64,000 nt of DNA, taken from Alkalibacter sp964582705. GTDB taxonomy: Bacteria; Bacillota; Clostridia; Eubacteriales; Alkalibacteraceae. The notes under the pieces were generated by a model. The model did not search any database, had not been told where the DNA came from, and saw nothing but the letters and a program-made list of their open reading frames with translations. Shown piece after piece: positions 52,271 to 61,097 of the stretch (positions are counted from its first letter, which is position 1; each line of letters begins with the position of its first letter). The DNA is taken from contig CAZOTE010000001.1 in NCBI GenBank assembly GCA_964582705.1, positions 1-64,000 of the forward strand. The letters are read 5' to 3'. The position numbers and the translations under genes are program-made.

Positions 52271-52816
52271 CAGGAAAATAAGTCCTATTGGGTGGATTTT
52301 AAACTTCTTCAAAACAATCAATGAACTTGCTATGATTCCTAAGCTGATTACATCTATGTAAGCCAAAGGTGTTTTCATTATCTCTTTGAATCCGGCAGAA
52401 AAGAAGCTTTCTCTTATCAAGCACGTCTCTGCAATTACCACTGTAGCCGAAAGAACCAGTGCTGTTATCACCGGTCTTATGCCATAAAAAATCGAATTGC
52501 TTATTCGGTTCCTTTTAAATTTCAAATAGTAGCTGCTTATCAATACAGCTAATATAAACGATGGCAATGCTACTCCAAAAGTTGCAAGAATCCCTCCCCA
52601 CACTCCACTGATCTTATATCCAACAAATGTAGCAGAGTTAACTGCAATCGGTCCGGGCGTCATCTCTGCAATTGCTATTATGTCTACAAATTCAGCTGAG
52701 GTCAACCAATTGTTGCTCTCTATTTCCTGTTGGATTATGGGAATCATTGCATACCCGCCGCCGAAACTGAATAAACCTATTTTAGCAAATGTTAAAACCA
52801 GCTTTATCAATTCCAA
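52241..52816 (-). CDS. chromate transporter half (CHR family), second of pair
   Basis: 191 residues, one CHR domain with about five helices: FAKIGLFSFGGGYAMIPIIQQEI, FVDIIAIAEMTPGPIAVNSATFVGYKISGVWGG. Short CHR proteins work as heterodimers encoded by neighbouring genes; they may carry chromate or, in anaerobes, other anions such as sulfate. Start is TTG at 52816 behind GGAGAAA. It follows its partner by 24 bases. Confidence 0.9.
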   Translation of the reverse strand: MELIKLVLTFAKIGLFSFGGGYAMIPIIQQEIESNNWLTSAEFVDIIAIAEMTPGPIAVNSATFVGYKISGVWGGILATFGVALPSFILAVLISSYYLKFKRNRISNSIFYGIRPVITALVLSATVVIAETCLIRESFFSAGFKEIMKTPLAYIDVISLGIIASSLIVLKKFKIHPIGLIFLSGILGVFFY

Positions 52817-52840
52817 TATATTTCTCCTTTCAAAATCAAG

Positions 52841-53395
52841 TCACACCAAAAGTTTTTTATGCAGATACATCCCTATCAGCACTCCAGCGATGATAGCATA
52901 AATTGCATGTATATTAAAAAATGTGATGGCAATAAATGCCCCAGCAAAGATGATTGCAGCATATCTGTCCCTTATGGACACTTTTCCGATTTTTATTGCT
53001 GCATAAGCAACAAGTGCGACTACAGCTGATCTTATTCCGTTAAACGCGCTTTGTATATGCTTGTTTTCCTGAAATCTTGAAAACACAGTCGCTATAACAA
53101 GGATTATAAGTACTGACGGAAGTATAACTCCCAAAGTCGCTGCCAGCGCTCCTTTTTTGCCATTAATCTTATACCCTATGAAAGTAGCCGAATTTATTGC
53201 AATAGCTCCGGGTATTGATTGGGCAACTGCAAACACGTCCACTATCTCTTCTTTTTCTATCCACTTTTTATTTTGTACTATATCCTTTTCAATCAGTGGA
53301 ATCATTGCATATCCTCCACCAAAAGTGAATAGCCCTATTTTAAAGAACAACGAAAATAGCTCCAGCTGGGTATTACCTATGATTTTTTTCTGCAT
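52841..53395 (-). CDS. chromate transporter half (CHR family), first of pair
   Basis: 184 residues with the same family motifs: FFKIGLFTFGGGYAMIPLIEKDI, FVAQSIPGAIAINSATFIGYKINGKKGA (here read as VDVFAVAQSIPGAIAINSA). About five membrane helices. Together with the downstream gene it forms a split CHR transporter. The larB gene ends 23 bases away on the far side, in the same direction. Confidence 0.9.
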   Translation of the reverse strand: MQKKIIGNTQLELFSLFFKIGLFTFGGGYAMIPLIEKDIVQNKKWIEKEEIVDVFAVAQSIPGAIAINSATFIGYKINGKKGALAATLGVILPSVLIILVIATVFSRFQENKHIQSAFNGIRSAVVALVAYAAIKIGKVSIRDRYAAIIFAGAFIAITFFNIHAIYAIIAGVLIGMYLHKKLLV

Positions 53396-53417
53396 CTAAT
53401 CACTCTTTCTCAAAAAA

Positions 53418-54164
53418 TCAAAGCTTATTTATTATGCTCGCATTGTAGGCTGCACCAAATCCATTGTCTATGTTCACCACGCTTATGCCGCTTGCACAGC
53501 TGTTTAGCATTGTAAGAAGTGCTGACAAACCTCCAAAGCTCGCCCCGTAGCCAACGCTCGTAGGCACAGCTATTACCGGCTTATCGACCAGGCCTCCAAC
53601 TACGCTTGCCAGGGCGCCTTCCATACCCGCCACTACTACAATAACCTTGGCATTCCTAATAAAGTCCATTCTTGCCATAAGCCTGTGTATTCCTGCGACT
53701 CCTACATCTGTAACCTTTTCGACTTTATTTCCAAGTATCCTAGCAGTTTCATAAGCTTCTTCTACTACAGGAAGATCGCTTGTGCCAGCAGCGACTATCG
53801 CTATATAAGACTCAGTCTCTTCAACCGGTCTAACCTGAACGGTTATCACCCTTCCAAGTTCATTGTATTTTGCTTGGGGGCAAACTTCAAGCAACGCTTC
53901 GTACATCTCTTTTGTTGCGCGAGTCGCGAGTATATTGTTCTTACGAGTAATCATATATTCTGCGATTCCTCTTACCTGGTCAACGGTTTTACCAGCACAA
54001 TAAATCACTTCTGGGTACCCGTTTCTAATCTCTCTATGGTTGTCAATCGTAGCATACCCAAGGTCCTTATAAGGCAGTTCCGACAGCATCTTTATTCCTT
54101 CATCTACTTCGGTCTTGCCCTCTTTAACTGCTAAAAGCAGATTTTCCAACTCTTTTTTATTCAT
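53418..54164 (-). CDS. larB: nickel-pincer cofactor biosynthesis protein LarB
   Basis: About 248 residues. LarB carboxylates and hydrolyses nicotinic acid adenine dinucleotide to start synthesis of the nickel-pincer nucleotide. The C-terminal PurE-like domain shows AIVAAGTSDLPVVEEAYETA, VTDVGVAGIHRL, VVVAGMEGALASVVGGLVDKPVIAVPTSVGYGASFGGLSALLTMLNSC; the N-terminal part has REIRNGYPEVIYCAGKT. The ATG at 54164 has AGGAG 7 bases upstream. LarC, LarE and lactate racemase LarA are not in this window, so it is an orphan here. Confidence 0.93.
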   Translation of the reverse strand: MNKKELENLLLAVKEGKTEVDEGIKMLSELPYKDLGYATIDNHREIRNGYPEVIYCAGKTVDQVRGIAEYMITRKNNILATRATKEMYEALLEVCPQAKYNELGRVITVQVRPVEETESYIAIVAAGTSDLPVVEEAYETARILGNKVEKVTDVGVAGIHRLMARMDFIRNAKVIVVVAGMEGALASVVGGLVDKPVIAVPTSVGYGASFGGLSALLTMLNSCASGISVVNIDNGFGAAYNASIINKL

Positions 54165-54268
54165 CTTCTCTCTCCTTCTCTCTCCATTTTTTAATTTTCT
54201 TGACTTGCCAATAGACATTATAATTTCAAAATTGAACTAGAACTAGCTACTGCCTTTTATTTTAACAC

Positions 54269-54297
54269 AAAAAGCTCTTACCGTAAAGATAAGAGCT
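54269..54297 (-). terminator. terminator of the fbp iron operon
   Basis: Minus strand AGCTCTTATC / GGTAAGAGCT (10 bp, one G-U) followed by TTTTTG. It starts 5 bases after the ATPase stop codon. Confidence 0.85.
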
Positions 54298-54301
54298 CTT
54301 C

Positions 54302-55357
54302 CTAGTTCTGCCTGATAACAGCCACAAAGTCCGGTATCACTTTAAATCTCAAAATTTCTCCTATATCCACTACTTTCTCAGGGTGTATGTGTACTAGAAG
54401 ATCCTTGCATTCTCCACTTGGAGTTTCTACGATGACCACCGCATCTATCGCATCTCCCGAGTAAGTGAACTCTTTAAGCCTTCCTTCAATTTCTCCTGAG
54501 TCGTCAAGCTCCAAGCTATCCGGTCTGATGGATATAAATGCATGTTCTCCAGGACTTAAGTCATGGGTATGGCTACATGGCATTATTCCAAAAGCAGTTT
54601 TTACAGATGCTTTATCATCATTGATTGTTCCTGCAAGAATATTGGTCTGTCCAACAAATGTTGCCACAAATCTATTTTCAGGATATTGATAAATCTCTCT
54701 AGGAGTGCCAATCTGTTGTATTTCTCCTTCTTTCATTACTACTACTTTGTCACTTATTGCAAGGGCATCTTTTTGATCATGGGATACAAATATGGCGGTT
54801 GTACCGCTGTCCTTGATTATTCTCTTAATTTCAACCCGCATCTGTACCCTAAGATCAGCATCCAAGTTGCTGAATGGTTCGTCAAGCAGGACCACTACCG
54901 GTCTTCTCGCCAAAGCTCTCGCAAGGGCAACCCTTTGCTGTTGTCCCCCCGATAGCTCATGGGGCCGTCTATTCTCATATCCAGAAAGATTTACAAGCTT
55001 CAGCACTTCAGCAATTCTGGCATTTTTATCTTTCTCTTTATAGCCAAAAGCAACATTATCGAATACATTCAAGTGAGGAAAAAGCGCATAATCCTGAAAA
55101 ACCATTCCTACTCCTCTTTTTTCAGGTGGTACCCAGGCGCTCTGACTGCTGACCACCTTGCCTCCGATTTTTATTTCTCCTTTGTCGGCTCTTTCAAATC
55201 CCGCTATAAGGCGCAATGTCGTGGTCTTGCCACAGCCGCTTGGACCGAGGAGGGTGAGTATCGTTCCTTTATCTACAGATATGTTAATATCCTTTAATGC
55301 AGGTTCCTTTGCACCAAAGTATGTTTTGCCTATATTGTTTAATTCTATATCTATCAT
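54302..55357 (-). CDS. fbpC: ferric iron ABC transporter ATP-binding protein
   Basis: 351 residues; Walker A GPSGCGKTT (about 37-45), Q-loop VFQDYALFPHL, signature LSGGQQQRVALARAL, Walker B VVLLDEPFSNLD, H-loop VSHDQKD. A C-terminal TOBE-type regulatory domain (about 240-351) with ISIRPDSLEL is typical of iron and polyamine importers. Last gene of fbpA-fbpB-fbpC, ending in a terminator. Regulated through the Fur box before fbpA (inference). Confidence 0.92.
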   Translation of the reverse strand: MIDIELNNIGKTYFGAKEPALKDINISVDKGTILTLLGPSGCGKTTTLRLIAGFERADKGEIKIGGKVVSSQSAWVPPEKRGVGMVFQDYALFPHLNVFDNVAFGYKEKDKNARIAEVLKLVNLSGYENRRPHELSGGQQQRVALARALARRPVVVLLDEPFSNLDADLRVQMRVEIKRIIKDSGTTAIFVSHDQKDALAISDKVVVMKEGEIQQIGTPREIYQYPENRFVATFVGQTNILAGTINDDKASVKTAFGIMPCSHTHDLSPGEHAFISIRPDSLELDDSGEIEGRLKEFTYSGDAIDAVVIVETPSGECKDLLVHIHPEKVVDIGEILRFKVIPDFVAVIRQN

Positions 55358-55368
55358 GTGACACCGTC

Positions 55369-56946
55369 CTAATATTTGCTTACCATGTACTTCAATGGGA
55401 TTATTGAAACCAATATGATCAAAAGTGCAGCAGGTGCAGCTAAATGATACACTGCTTCACTTGCTTCAAAATATACCCTAATCGCCAAAGTGTCAAACCC
55501 TGGGGGTCTCAGCATCAAAGTTACAGGAAGCTCTTTGATGGAGTTTACAAAAACCAGCGCACCTCCTGCAAATACTCCCGGAAGCATATTTGGTAGTATG
55601 ACTTTAAATATGACGCCCCATGATGAATATCCCAGGCTCCTCGCCGCTTCGTCTATTTTAGGGGATATCTGGTTTAGTGAAGACTCCCCGGATTGCATTG
55701 CCTGGGGCAAAAACCTCACCACGAAAGCTATGGCAACCACATAAAATGTGCCATATAATGCCGGTATGTGATTATTGAATATGAACACGAATCCAAGCGC
55801 CACGATTACCCCTGGAAGAGCATATCCTGCGTAAGCCAATCTGTCTATGAAGCTAGTAAGATAAGCGGGATATCTGCTTTTTAAATATATTATAGGGATG
55901 GAAAAAGCCATGCACAAAAGGGCAGCAAGTCCCGATACCTTAAGGCTGTTCAATGCAAATCCTATGAATCTCATATCAAGCGCTCCCGTCATCAATCCAA
56001 TTCGCGACCAGTATATCAAAACGGATATGGGTAGCACTACAGAAATAAAAAATATCAATGCTACATAAAATAGAGCAAGTGGTTTTAGCTTGCCCAATGG
56101 TATTGTATCCGGCTTTTTATAGGAGCTTCCTGTTTGATAGTACTTGTTTTTTCTTCTGCTCCAAGATTCGAATCTCAACAGAATTACTGTCATTAAAATC
56201 AACACGAGGCTCAAAACCGCTGCCGATGCGGTATCAAATCCAGCACGTTGAAAGTATATCGCAGCGGTGAAGGTAACGTATCTTAGCATTGAGACAGCGC
56301 CAAAGTCAGACATGACGTAAAGCGCTACCAATATAGCCCCCGCTCCGATAGCCGGACGCATCAATGGGAGGTTTACCTTCCAAAAAGTTTCCCAAGCACT
56401 CATTCCAAGTGAGTAGGCTGCTTCTTCATAGCTTCGGTTCATTTTTTTTAGCGCAGCCCTTACCAGAAGGTACACGTAGGGAAATGTGAACATAGATAGT
56501 ACAAAAAATGTCCCACCGAATGTATAAATGTCAAATGGATAATCTCCTATCCACAAATCTCTGAGCCAGCCACTTCTGCCAAATACTATGATATAGGTAA
56601 CTGCCCCTACATATGGTGGAATAACCAAAGGAATCACTAGTAGCCACTGCCATATTTTTTTCCCCGGTATGTCCGTCCTAGTAAGAATCCAGGCCAAGGA
56701 TACTCCTAGAAGAATTGCCATGAATGTGACAGCAGCAGCCAAAGATACCGTGTTCCACAGAAGCTGAGGGATCCTATCATCGAGAAGGCGCATCCATCTT
56801 TCCCCACCTGCTGTTAATGACCTTACTGCTACATAAAGTACAGGTATCGCCATGACAAAAGCTACAAAAAGTCCCAGCAGGAGAAGAATAAGACTTGGGG
56901 GATTGCTTCTCCACATCCCATACCATTTCTGTTTTAACTTCTTCAT
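55369..56946 (-). CDS. fbpB: ferric iron ABC transporter permease, fused double domain
   Basis: 525 residues with about twelve membrane helices, two BPD-type permease domains in one chain as usual for FbpB. Each half carries an EAA loop that docks on the ATPase: EEAAYSLGMSAWETFWKVNLP near residue 175 and DEAARSLGYSSWGVIFKVILP near 440. ATG at 56946 behind AGGAG. Twelve bases separate it from fbpC. Confidence 0.92.
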   Translation of the reverse strand: MKKLKQKWYGMWRSNPPSLILLLLGLFVAFVMAIPVLYVAVRSLTAGGERWMRLLDDRIPQLLWNTVSLAAAVTFMAILLGVSLAWILTRTDIPGKKIWQWLLVIPLVIPPYVGAVTYIIVFGRSGWLRDLWIGDYPFDIYTFGGTFFVLSMFTFPYVYLLVRAALKKMNRSYEEAAYSLGMSAWETFWKVNLPLMRPAIGAGAILVALYVMSDFGAVSMLRYVTFTAAIYFQRAGFDTASAAVLSLVLILMTVILLRFESWSRRKNKYYQTGSSYKKPDTIPLGKLKPLALFYVALIFFISVVLPISVLIYWSRIGLMTGALDMRFIGFALNSLKVSGLAALLCMAFSIPIIYLKSRYPAYLTSFIDRLAYAGYALPGVIVALGFVFIFNNHIPALYGTFYVVAIAFVVRFLPQAMQSGESSLNQISPKIDEAARSLGYSSWGVIFKVILPNMLPGVFAGGALVFVNSIKELPVTLMLRPPGFDTLAIRVYFEASEAVYHLAAPAALLIILVSIIPLKYMVSKY

Positions 56947-56978
56947 CCTGCTGCTCCTTCACATAAATATTTGTCCCG

Positions 56979-58043
56979 TTATTTCAAATCCAAGTCCAAT
57001 CCCGATTCTTCTATCAACGTTCTGGTATCTTGAAAATAGTTTCCAAGCTCTTTGACAGGCATGTCCTGGACTTTCAAGTCTTTAAACTCAATAATAAACG
57101 GTTCTACTCCAGCCGGGTATTCTGCACCAAATTGTGAATTAATCAGAAGCTCCAAAGATTCCCCTACAAAAGCAACTTGGTTTTCCGGAAGTAAAATCCA
57201 CTCTAGGAAAGTCGATGCATTATCGGAATTAGGTCCGCCTTTGACAAGTCCAACGCCTGCAGCATTTGCCACTGCTCCCATTTGCCCTTCTTCCTGATCC
57301 AAATATATGAAACCTACATTATTATTTTCAGGCTCTAAGAGCTGTTGGTGGAAGTAGTAATTATTTACTAGACCAAATGTATGCTCTCCTGCTCCTACTG
57401 CCCTTCTGATGTCTCCGTGTCCTTCATATATCCCTGCAGAGTTTTCTCTGACGGCAGCTATCCACTCAGCTGTTTTTTCGTCCCCCCACTCATATCTAAG
57501 TGCAGATACGTGTCCTATCATTCCACCGTTTCCGCCTCTGGTTATAGCATAACCGTTTTGCACCTCGGACCATTTTGGATCAAAAAGATCTTCTATGCTT
57601 TTTGGCATTTCATCTTCGCTGATTAAGTCCTTGTTGTAAATAAAGCCTCTGGCTCTTGCAGATATAGCAAAATACGAATTGTTATCTGCTCTGAATTCTT
57701 CAGGTATAGAGTCAATTCCTTGGATGTCGCTACCCTCTAGGTAACCTTCCATATCTAAGTACCCTAAAGCTCCCAGATCATTTGATATAAATATATCCGC
57801 TCTCGGGTTGTTCCCTTCCTCAATAATCTGAAGCGGGTTAGCCCCGTGAAGCGCTACAACTTCAATCCCTGTATCCTCCGTGAATTTGTTCAATAATTCT
57901 TCTACAAACTTTTCATTCCTTCCGGAATATACCACCAATTCATTTGACGACGAGTCCGAAGTTTGACCATCAGAACTGCATCCTGTAAATAGCACAACTG
58001 TTAAAAGAGTAATAACCAAACCAACCAATAATGATTTTTTCAC
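56979..58043 (-). CDS. fbpA: ferric iron-binding lipoprotein
   Basis: 354 residues, extracellular solute-binding protein class 1. The N-terminus has a lipoprotein signal with lipobox LFTGC (Cys22). The mature part has VVYSGRNEKFVEELLNKF, TRGGNGGMIGHVSALR and NNYYFHQQLLEPE, with the Tyr pair typical of the Fe3+-binding FbpA/FutA group. Translation starts at GTG (58043) behind AGGAGG. A consensus promoter and a Fur box lie just upstream. Confidence 0.92.
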   Translation of the reverse strand: MKKSLLVGLVITLLTVVLFTGCSSDGQTSDSSSNELVVYSGRNEKFVEELLNKFTEDTGIEVVALHGANPLQIIEEGNNPRADIFISNDLGALGYLDMEGYLEGSDIQGIDSIPEEFRADNNSYFAISARARGFIYNKDLISEDEMPKSIEDLFDPKWSEVQNGYAITRGGNGGMIGHVSALRYEWGDEKTAEWIAAVRENSAGIYEGHGDIRRAVGAGEHTFGLVNNYYFHQQLLEPENNNVGFIYLDQEEGQMGAVANAAGVGLVKGGPNSDNASTFLEWILLPENQVAFVGESLELLINSQFGAEYPAGVEPFIIEFKDLKVQDMPVKELGNYFQDTRTLIEESGLDLDLK

Positions 58044-58099
58044 TTTCCTGCCTCCTAAGATGTTTTGTACTTGTTTAAGACGTATTTCGCCTTTTTACA

Positions 58100-58118
58100 A
58101 TTGATAATGAGTATCAAT
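58100..58118. promoter_or_regulatory. Fur-type operator before fbpA
   Basis: ATTGATA-N5-TATCAAT; the core TGATAATGAGTATCA differs from the classical 7-1-7 Fur box by one base. It lies about 13 bases downstream of the -10, where a repressor would block initiation. Confidence 0.85.
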
Positions 58119-58130
58119 CTCACAAAGTCG

Positions 58131-58159
58131 ATTATACATGGCATAAAATCCTTTGTCAA
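58131..58159 (-). promoter_or_regulatory. fbpABC promoter, full consensus
   Basis: Minus strand TTGACA (58154-58159), 17-base spacer, TATAAT (58131-58136): a perfect match to the housekeeping consensus, as fits a strong, repressor-controlled gene. Confidence 0.92.
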
Positions 58160-58214
58160 TACCGATACATAATTATTTATATCTTTTTTGTATGTTATAC
58201 TCTTCTTCCTAAAA

Positions 58215-58237
58215 AATAAAAAACGCAGGTTCCCTTG
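58215..58237 (-). terminator. possible terminator after the multicopper oxidase gene
   Basis: Minus strand GCACAAGG-GAA-CCTGC then TTTTTT; only a short, bulged stem can form, so this is weak. Confidence 0.4.
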
Positions 58238-58246
58238 TGCACATAG

Positions 58247-59659
58247 TCATTCCACTATAAATTGCCCCATCATGCCTCTATCTTCGTGTTCTAGTATATG
58301 GCAATGATACATGAAAAGCCCTTCTTTTTTAAACATTACTTTAATCACGACCTCTTCACCCGCATCCACATAAACCGTATCTTTATAACTCAGCTCTTCA
58401 GGCGGCGGTTTTTCACCATTTCTAGACACTACTTGAAACTGAGTCCCGTGAACGTGAAATGGATGTCCTGTAGCCATCATCCCTCCTACATTTCTCACTA
58501 TCCAGTATTCAGTAGCATTTAAATCTACTCTTTCATCAATTCTATCCACATCGTAATATTTCCCATTGATAGTACCGCTTATGCCCATGCTTTGAAGCTC
58601 AAATACTCTGGTCTTTGTAATCTCATTATCTGGAATTTCAGCGACTTCTACCAGCTCATTTGGAATATTGGGGGATTTTTCAAGATCTTCATCCACGACA
58701 AATTCTAAAACCAAATCGTCACCTGAAACTAAGTTGACTGATTTATCATTAAATAAATAAAAATCCACAACAATTTCCGCCCTCTCTCCTGGTGATAGAA
58801 AAATCGACTCCATTTCTAACGGCCTTTCCAAAAAACCTCCGTCAGAAGCGATCATAACAAATTCTGCCCCATTGCTCAGGCTGACATTAAAATTCTGTGC
58901 GTTAGAACCATTTAATAACCTTAGCCGTATTTTTTCTCGTTTTACAATAAAATACGGATCCAATGTTCCGTTAACCAAAATATGGTTCCCTTTGTCTACT
59001 CCCATCATCGATACGTTATAATCAAAACTTCCGTCAGAATTAAAATCTCTATCTTGAACAACAATAGGAATATCATCTATTCCGTAATCATTTGGGATGC
59101 TTAATGAATCTGAAAACTCGTCTTCAATGTAAATGAGCCCGGCCAACCCATAATAAACTTGATCCGCCACCGTACCGGTAAAGTGTGGATGGTACCACAA
59201 GGTTGCCGCAGGTTGATCTACAACAAACTTTGCTTTCCAGGTTTCACCTGAGCTTATTCCCTGCATCGGACCTCCATCGTTTTCTCCGTCCACTACCAAG
59301 CCATGCCAATGAATCGTAGTGGGATCATCAAGGTTGTTTTCCACCTCGATGCTAACGTCCTGCCCTTTCACGAGACGAATCACAGGCCCTAAATATGAAC
59401 CATTATAGCCTAAGGTGGGGGTTAACCTCCCCTTTATGAACTCTGTTTGAGAAACACCAGACTCCAGCTTAAACTCTGCAATACTAGGGTCTGCATTTAA
59501 GTCATCCAGTAGCTTTGGTATCTTAAGCTCATTTTTCCCTTCAAGGTCTGCATCCCTTCCTCCGAAAAACGTATAATAAGCTGTCAACACAAAACCAACG
59601 GCAGCCACCACTATGATTAATCTTAGAAATATATTTAGTTTTTCTTTCATGTTTTTCAT
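58247..59659 (-). CDS. membrane-anchored multicopper oxidase
   Basis: About 470 residues, three-cupredoxin type. All four copper motifs are present: TIHWHGL (about 114), LWYHPHFTG (about 155), HPFHVHGTQF (about 401) and YHCHILEHEDRGMM (about 455), giving the T1 Cys, His and axial Met and the trinuclear His set. The N-terminus has a single membrane helix (about residues 10-30) without a twin-arginine signal or a clear cleavage site, so it is probably anchored outside the membrane. The ATG at 59659 follows GAGGTG. It lies directly upstream of Fur-box-controlled fbpABC, suggesting oxidation of Fe2+ or Cu+, by inference. Confidence 0.9.
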   Translation of the reverse strand: MKNMKEKLNIFLRLIIVVAAVGFVLTAYYTFFGGRDADLEGKNELKIPKLLDDLNADPSIAEFKLESGVSQTEFIKGRLTPTLGYNGSYLGPVIRLVKGQDVSIEVENNLDDPTTIHWHGLVVDGENDGGPMQGISSGETWKAKFVVDQPAATLWYHPHFTGTVADQVYYGLAGLIYIEDEFSDSLSIPNDYGIDDIPIVVQDRDFNSDGSFDYNVSMMGVDKGNHILVNGTLDPYFIVKREKIRLRLLNGSNAQNFNVSLSNGAEFVMIASDGGFLERPLEMESIFLSPGERAEIVVDFYLFNDKSVNLVSGDDLVLEFVVDEDLEKSPNIPNELVEVAEIPDNEITKTRVFELQSMGISGTINGKYYDVDRIDERVDLNATEYWIVRNVGGMMATGHPFHVHGTQFQVVSRNGEKPPPEELSYKDTVYVDAGEEVVIKVMFKKEGLFMYHCHILEHEDRGMMGQFIVE

Positions 59660-59742
59660 TCCACACCTCGTATTTTCAATAAGCAACTAAAATACAATCA
59701 ATTTTTTTTGGTTGTTGCTCAAACTTCACTCCATGCTTAATG

Positions 59743-60207
59743 CTACTTTTCAAACAGAACCAGATAAACGTCCATATCGTTTTTTTCTAAAAATTCTGCT
59801 ATAGCTTTTGAAGCCACTGATTTGGCCTCCTCCTTTGGGTATCCGAAAATACCAGATGAAATCAAGGGAAATGCAATAGACTTTATTCCATGCTCTTTTG
59901 CCAGCTCCAAGGAGTTTTTATATGCAGATTTAAGCTTAAGTTCTTCGTTGTCGCCTCCACCTCTCCAAATCGGACCCACCGTGTGGATTATATACCTGGC
60001 TTTCAAGTTGAATCCTTCGGTTATAACCGCCTTGCCCACAGGACATTTTCCAATTTCATCACAAGCCCTTTTAAGCTTGTCTGCACCTGCGGCTTCAAAT
60101 ATGGCCCCGCATACTCCTCCCCCCATCTGAAGCTCTGTATTTGCAGCATTGACTATGGCTTCTGTATCCAATTTGGTTATATCGTTATTGATAATTTGAA
60201 ATGACAT
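59743..60207 (-). CDS. macro domain protein (ADP-ribose/O-acetyl-ADP-ribose hydrolase type)
   Basis: About 154 residues, a single macro domain of the YmdB/MacroD type: NDITKLDTEAIVNAANTEL, MGGGVCGAIFEAAG (the ADP-ribose-binding loop), KARYIIHTVGPIWRGG, and ISSGIFGYPKEEA near the end. Such proteins remove ADP-ribose from proteins or deacetylate O-acetyl-ADP-ribose. The ATG at 60207 follows GGGAGG at 5-6 bases. It stands before the oxidase gene on the same strand; no sirtuin or ADP-ribosyltransferase is near. Confidence 0.92.
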   Translation of the reverse strand: MSFQIINNDITKLDTEAIVNAANTELQMGGGVCGAIFEAAGADKLKRACDEIGKCPVGKAVITEGFNLKARYIIHTVGPIWRGGGDNEELKLKSAYKNSLELAKEHGIKSIAFPLISSGIFGYPKEEAKSVASKAIAEFLEKNDMDVYLVLFEK

Positions 60208-60311
60208 GGCTGCCTCCCTACTGCTTTTTCTTTTATTAATACCCTTAATAATAACTATCATTAATTTTCTTTATTAAACTCGGTCATATTTACTAATATT
60301 TATTTCAGGAT

Positions 60312-60349
60312 AAAAGCAAGTGGCCACCCGAGGGTGGCCACTTGCTTTT
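60312..60349. terminator. terminator of the amino-acid ABC operon
   Basis: A 17-18-bp near-perfect stem (AAAAGCAAGTGGCCACCC with its complement) and a tetraloop, T-rich on both strands. The minus-strand copy ends the operon at 60357. Confidence 0.92.
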
Positions 60350-60356
60350 ATTCTAC

Positions 60357-61097
60357 TTATCTCGCCGATAAGACCTTTTGTAAAAATTCTTTGGTTCTAG
60401 GATTTTTGGGATTCGTAAACATTTCTTCGGGCGGAGCTTCTTCCATTATTATTCCTTCATCCATAAAAAGTACTCGATCTGCCGCATCTCTTGCAAATCC
60501 CATTTCATGAGTTACTACAACCATGGTCATACCCATAGCTGCTAGTTCTTTCATTACTGACAGTACTTCTCCTACCATTTCAGGATCTAGTGCGGAAGTC
60601 GGTTCATCAAACAACATTATATCCGGTTCCATAGCCAAGGCTCTAGCTATGGCCACCCTCTGTTGCTGTCCGCCCGAGAGCTGTCTTGGCATAGCATTGG
60701 CCTTTTCTGACAATCCTACCCTTTTCAAAAGCTCCAAAGCCTTTTTTTCCGCTTCTTCTTTATTTTTAAGCTTAAGTTCCAGCGGCGCCATCATTATGTT
60801 GGCTTTTACGCTAAGATGAGGAAACAGGTTGAATTGTTGGAATACCATCCCTATGTGCATCCTGATTTTATTTATATTTGCATCAACTGCAGTAATCACT
60901 TCACCATCAACGGATATCTTCCCATCGGTTGCCTCTTCCAGCCTATTTATGCATCTTAGAAGCGTTGACTTCCCGGAACCACTCGGACCAATCACACATA
61001 CAACTTCACCTTTGCTAATTTCTACGTTTATCCCCTTTAAGACTTCAAGATCTCCAAAATATTTGTGTAAATTCTCGACCTTTATTTGTGCCGTCAT
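60357..61097 (-). CDS. polar amino acid ABC transporter ATP-binding protein
   Basis: 246 residues of the GlnQ/HisP class: Walker A GPSGSGKST (about 36-44), Q-loop VFQQFNLFPHL, signature LSGGQQQRVAIARAL, Walker B IMLFDEPTSALDPE, H-loop VTHEMGFA. The ATG overlaps the permease stop codon (ATGA). Energises uptake of a polar amino acid such as glutamine, glutamate or cystine; the precise substrate is open. Confidence 0.95.
   Translation of the reverse strand: MTAQIKVENLHKYFGDLEVLKGINVEISKGEVVCVIGPSGSGKSTLLRCINRLEEATDGKISVDGEVITAVDANINKIRMHIGMVFQQFNLFPHLSVKANIMMAPLELKLKNKEEAEKKALELLKRVGLSEKANAMPRQLSGGQQQRVAIARALAMEPDIMLFDEPTSALDPEMVGEVLSVMKELAAMGMTMVVVTHEMGFARDAADRVLFMDEGIIMEEAPPEEMFTNPKNPRTKEFLQKVLSAR

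Noticed and set aside
53418..54164. PurE-type phosphoribosylaminoimidazole carboxylase
   Set aside because: The C-terminal fold is PurE-like, but length, the N-terminal domain and the REIRNGYPE segment fit LarB and no purine genes are near.
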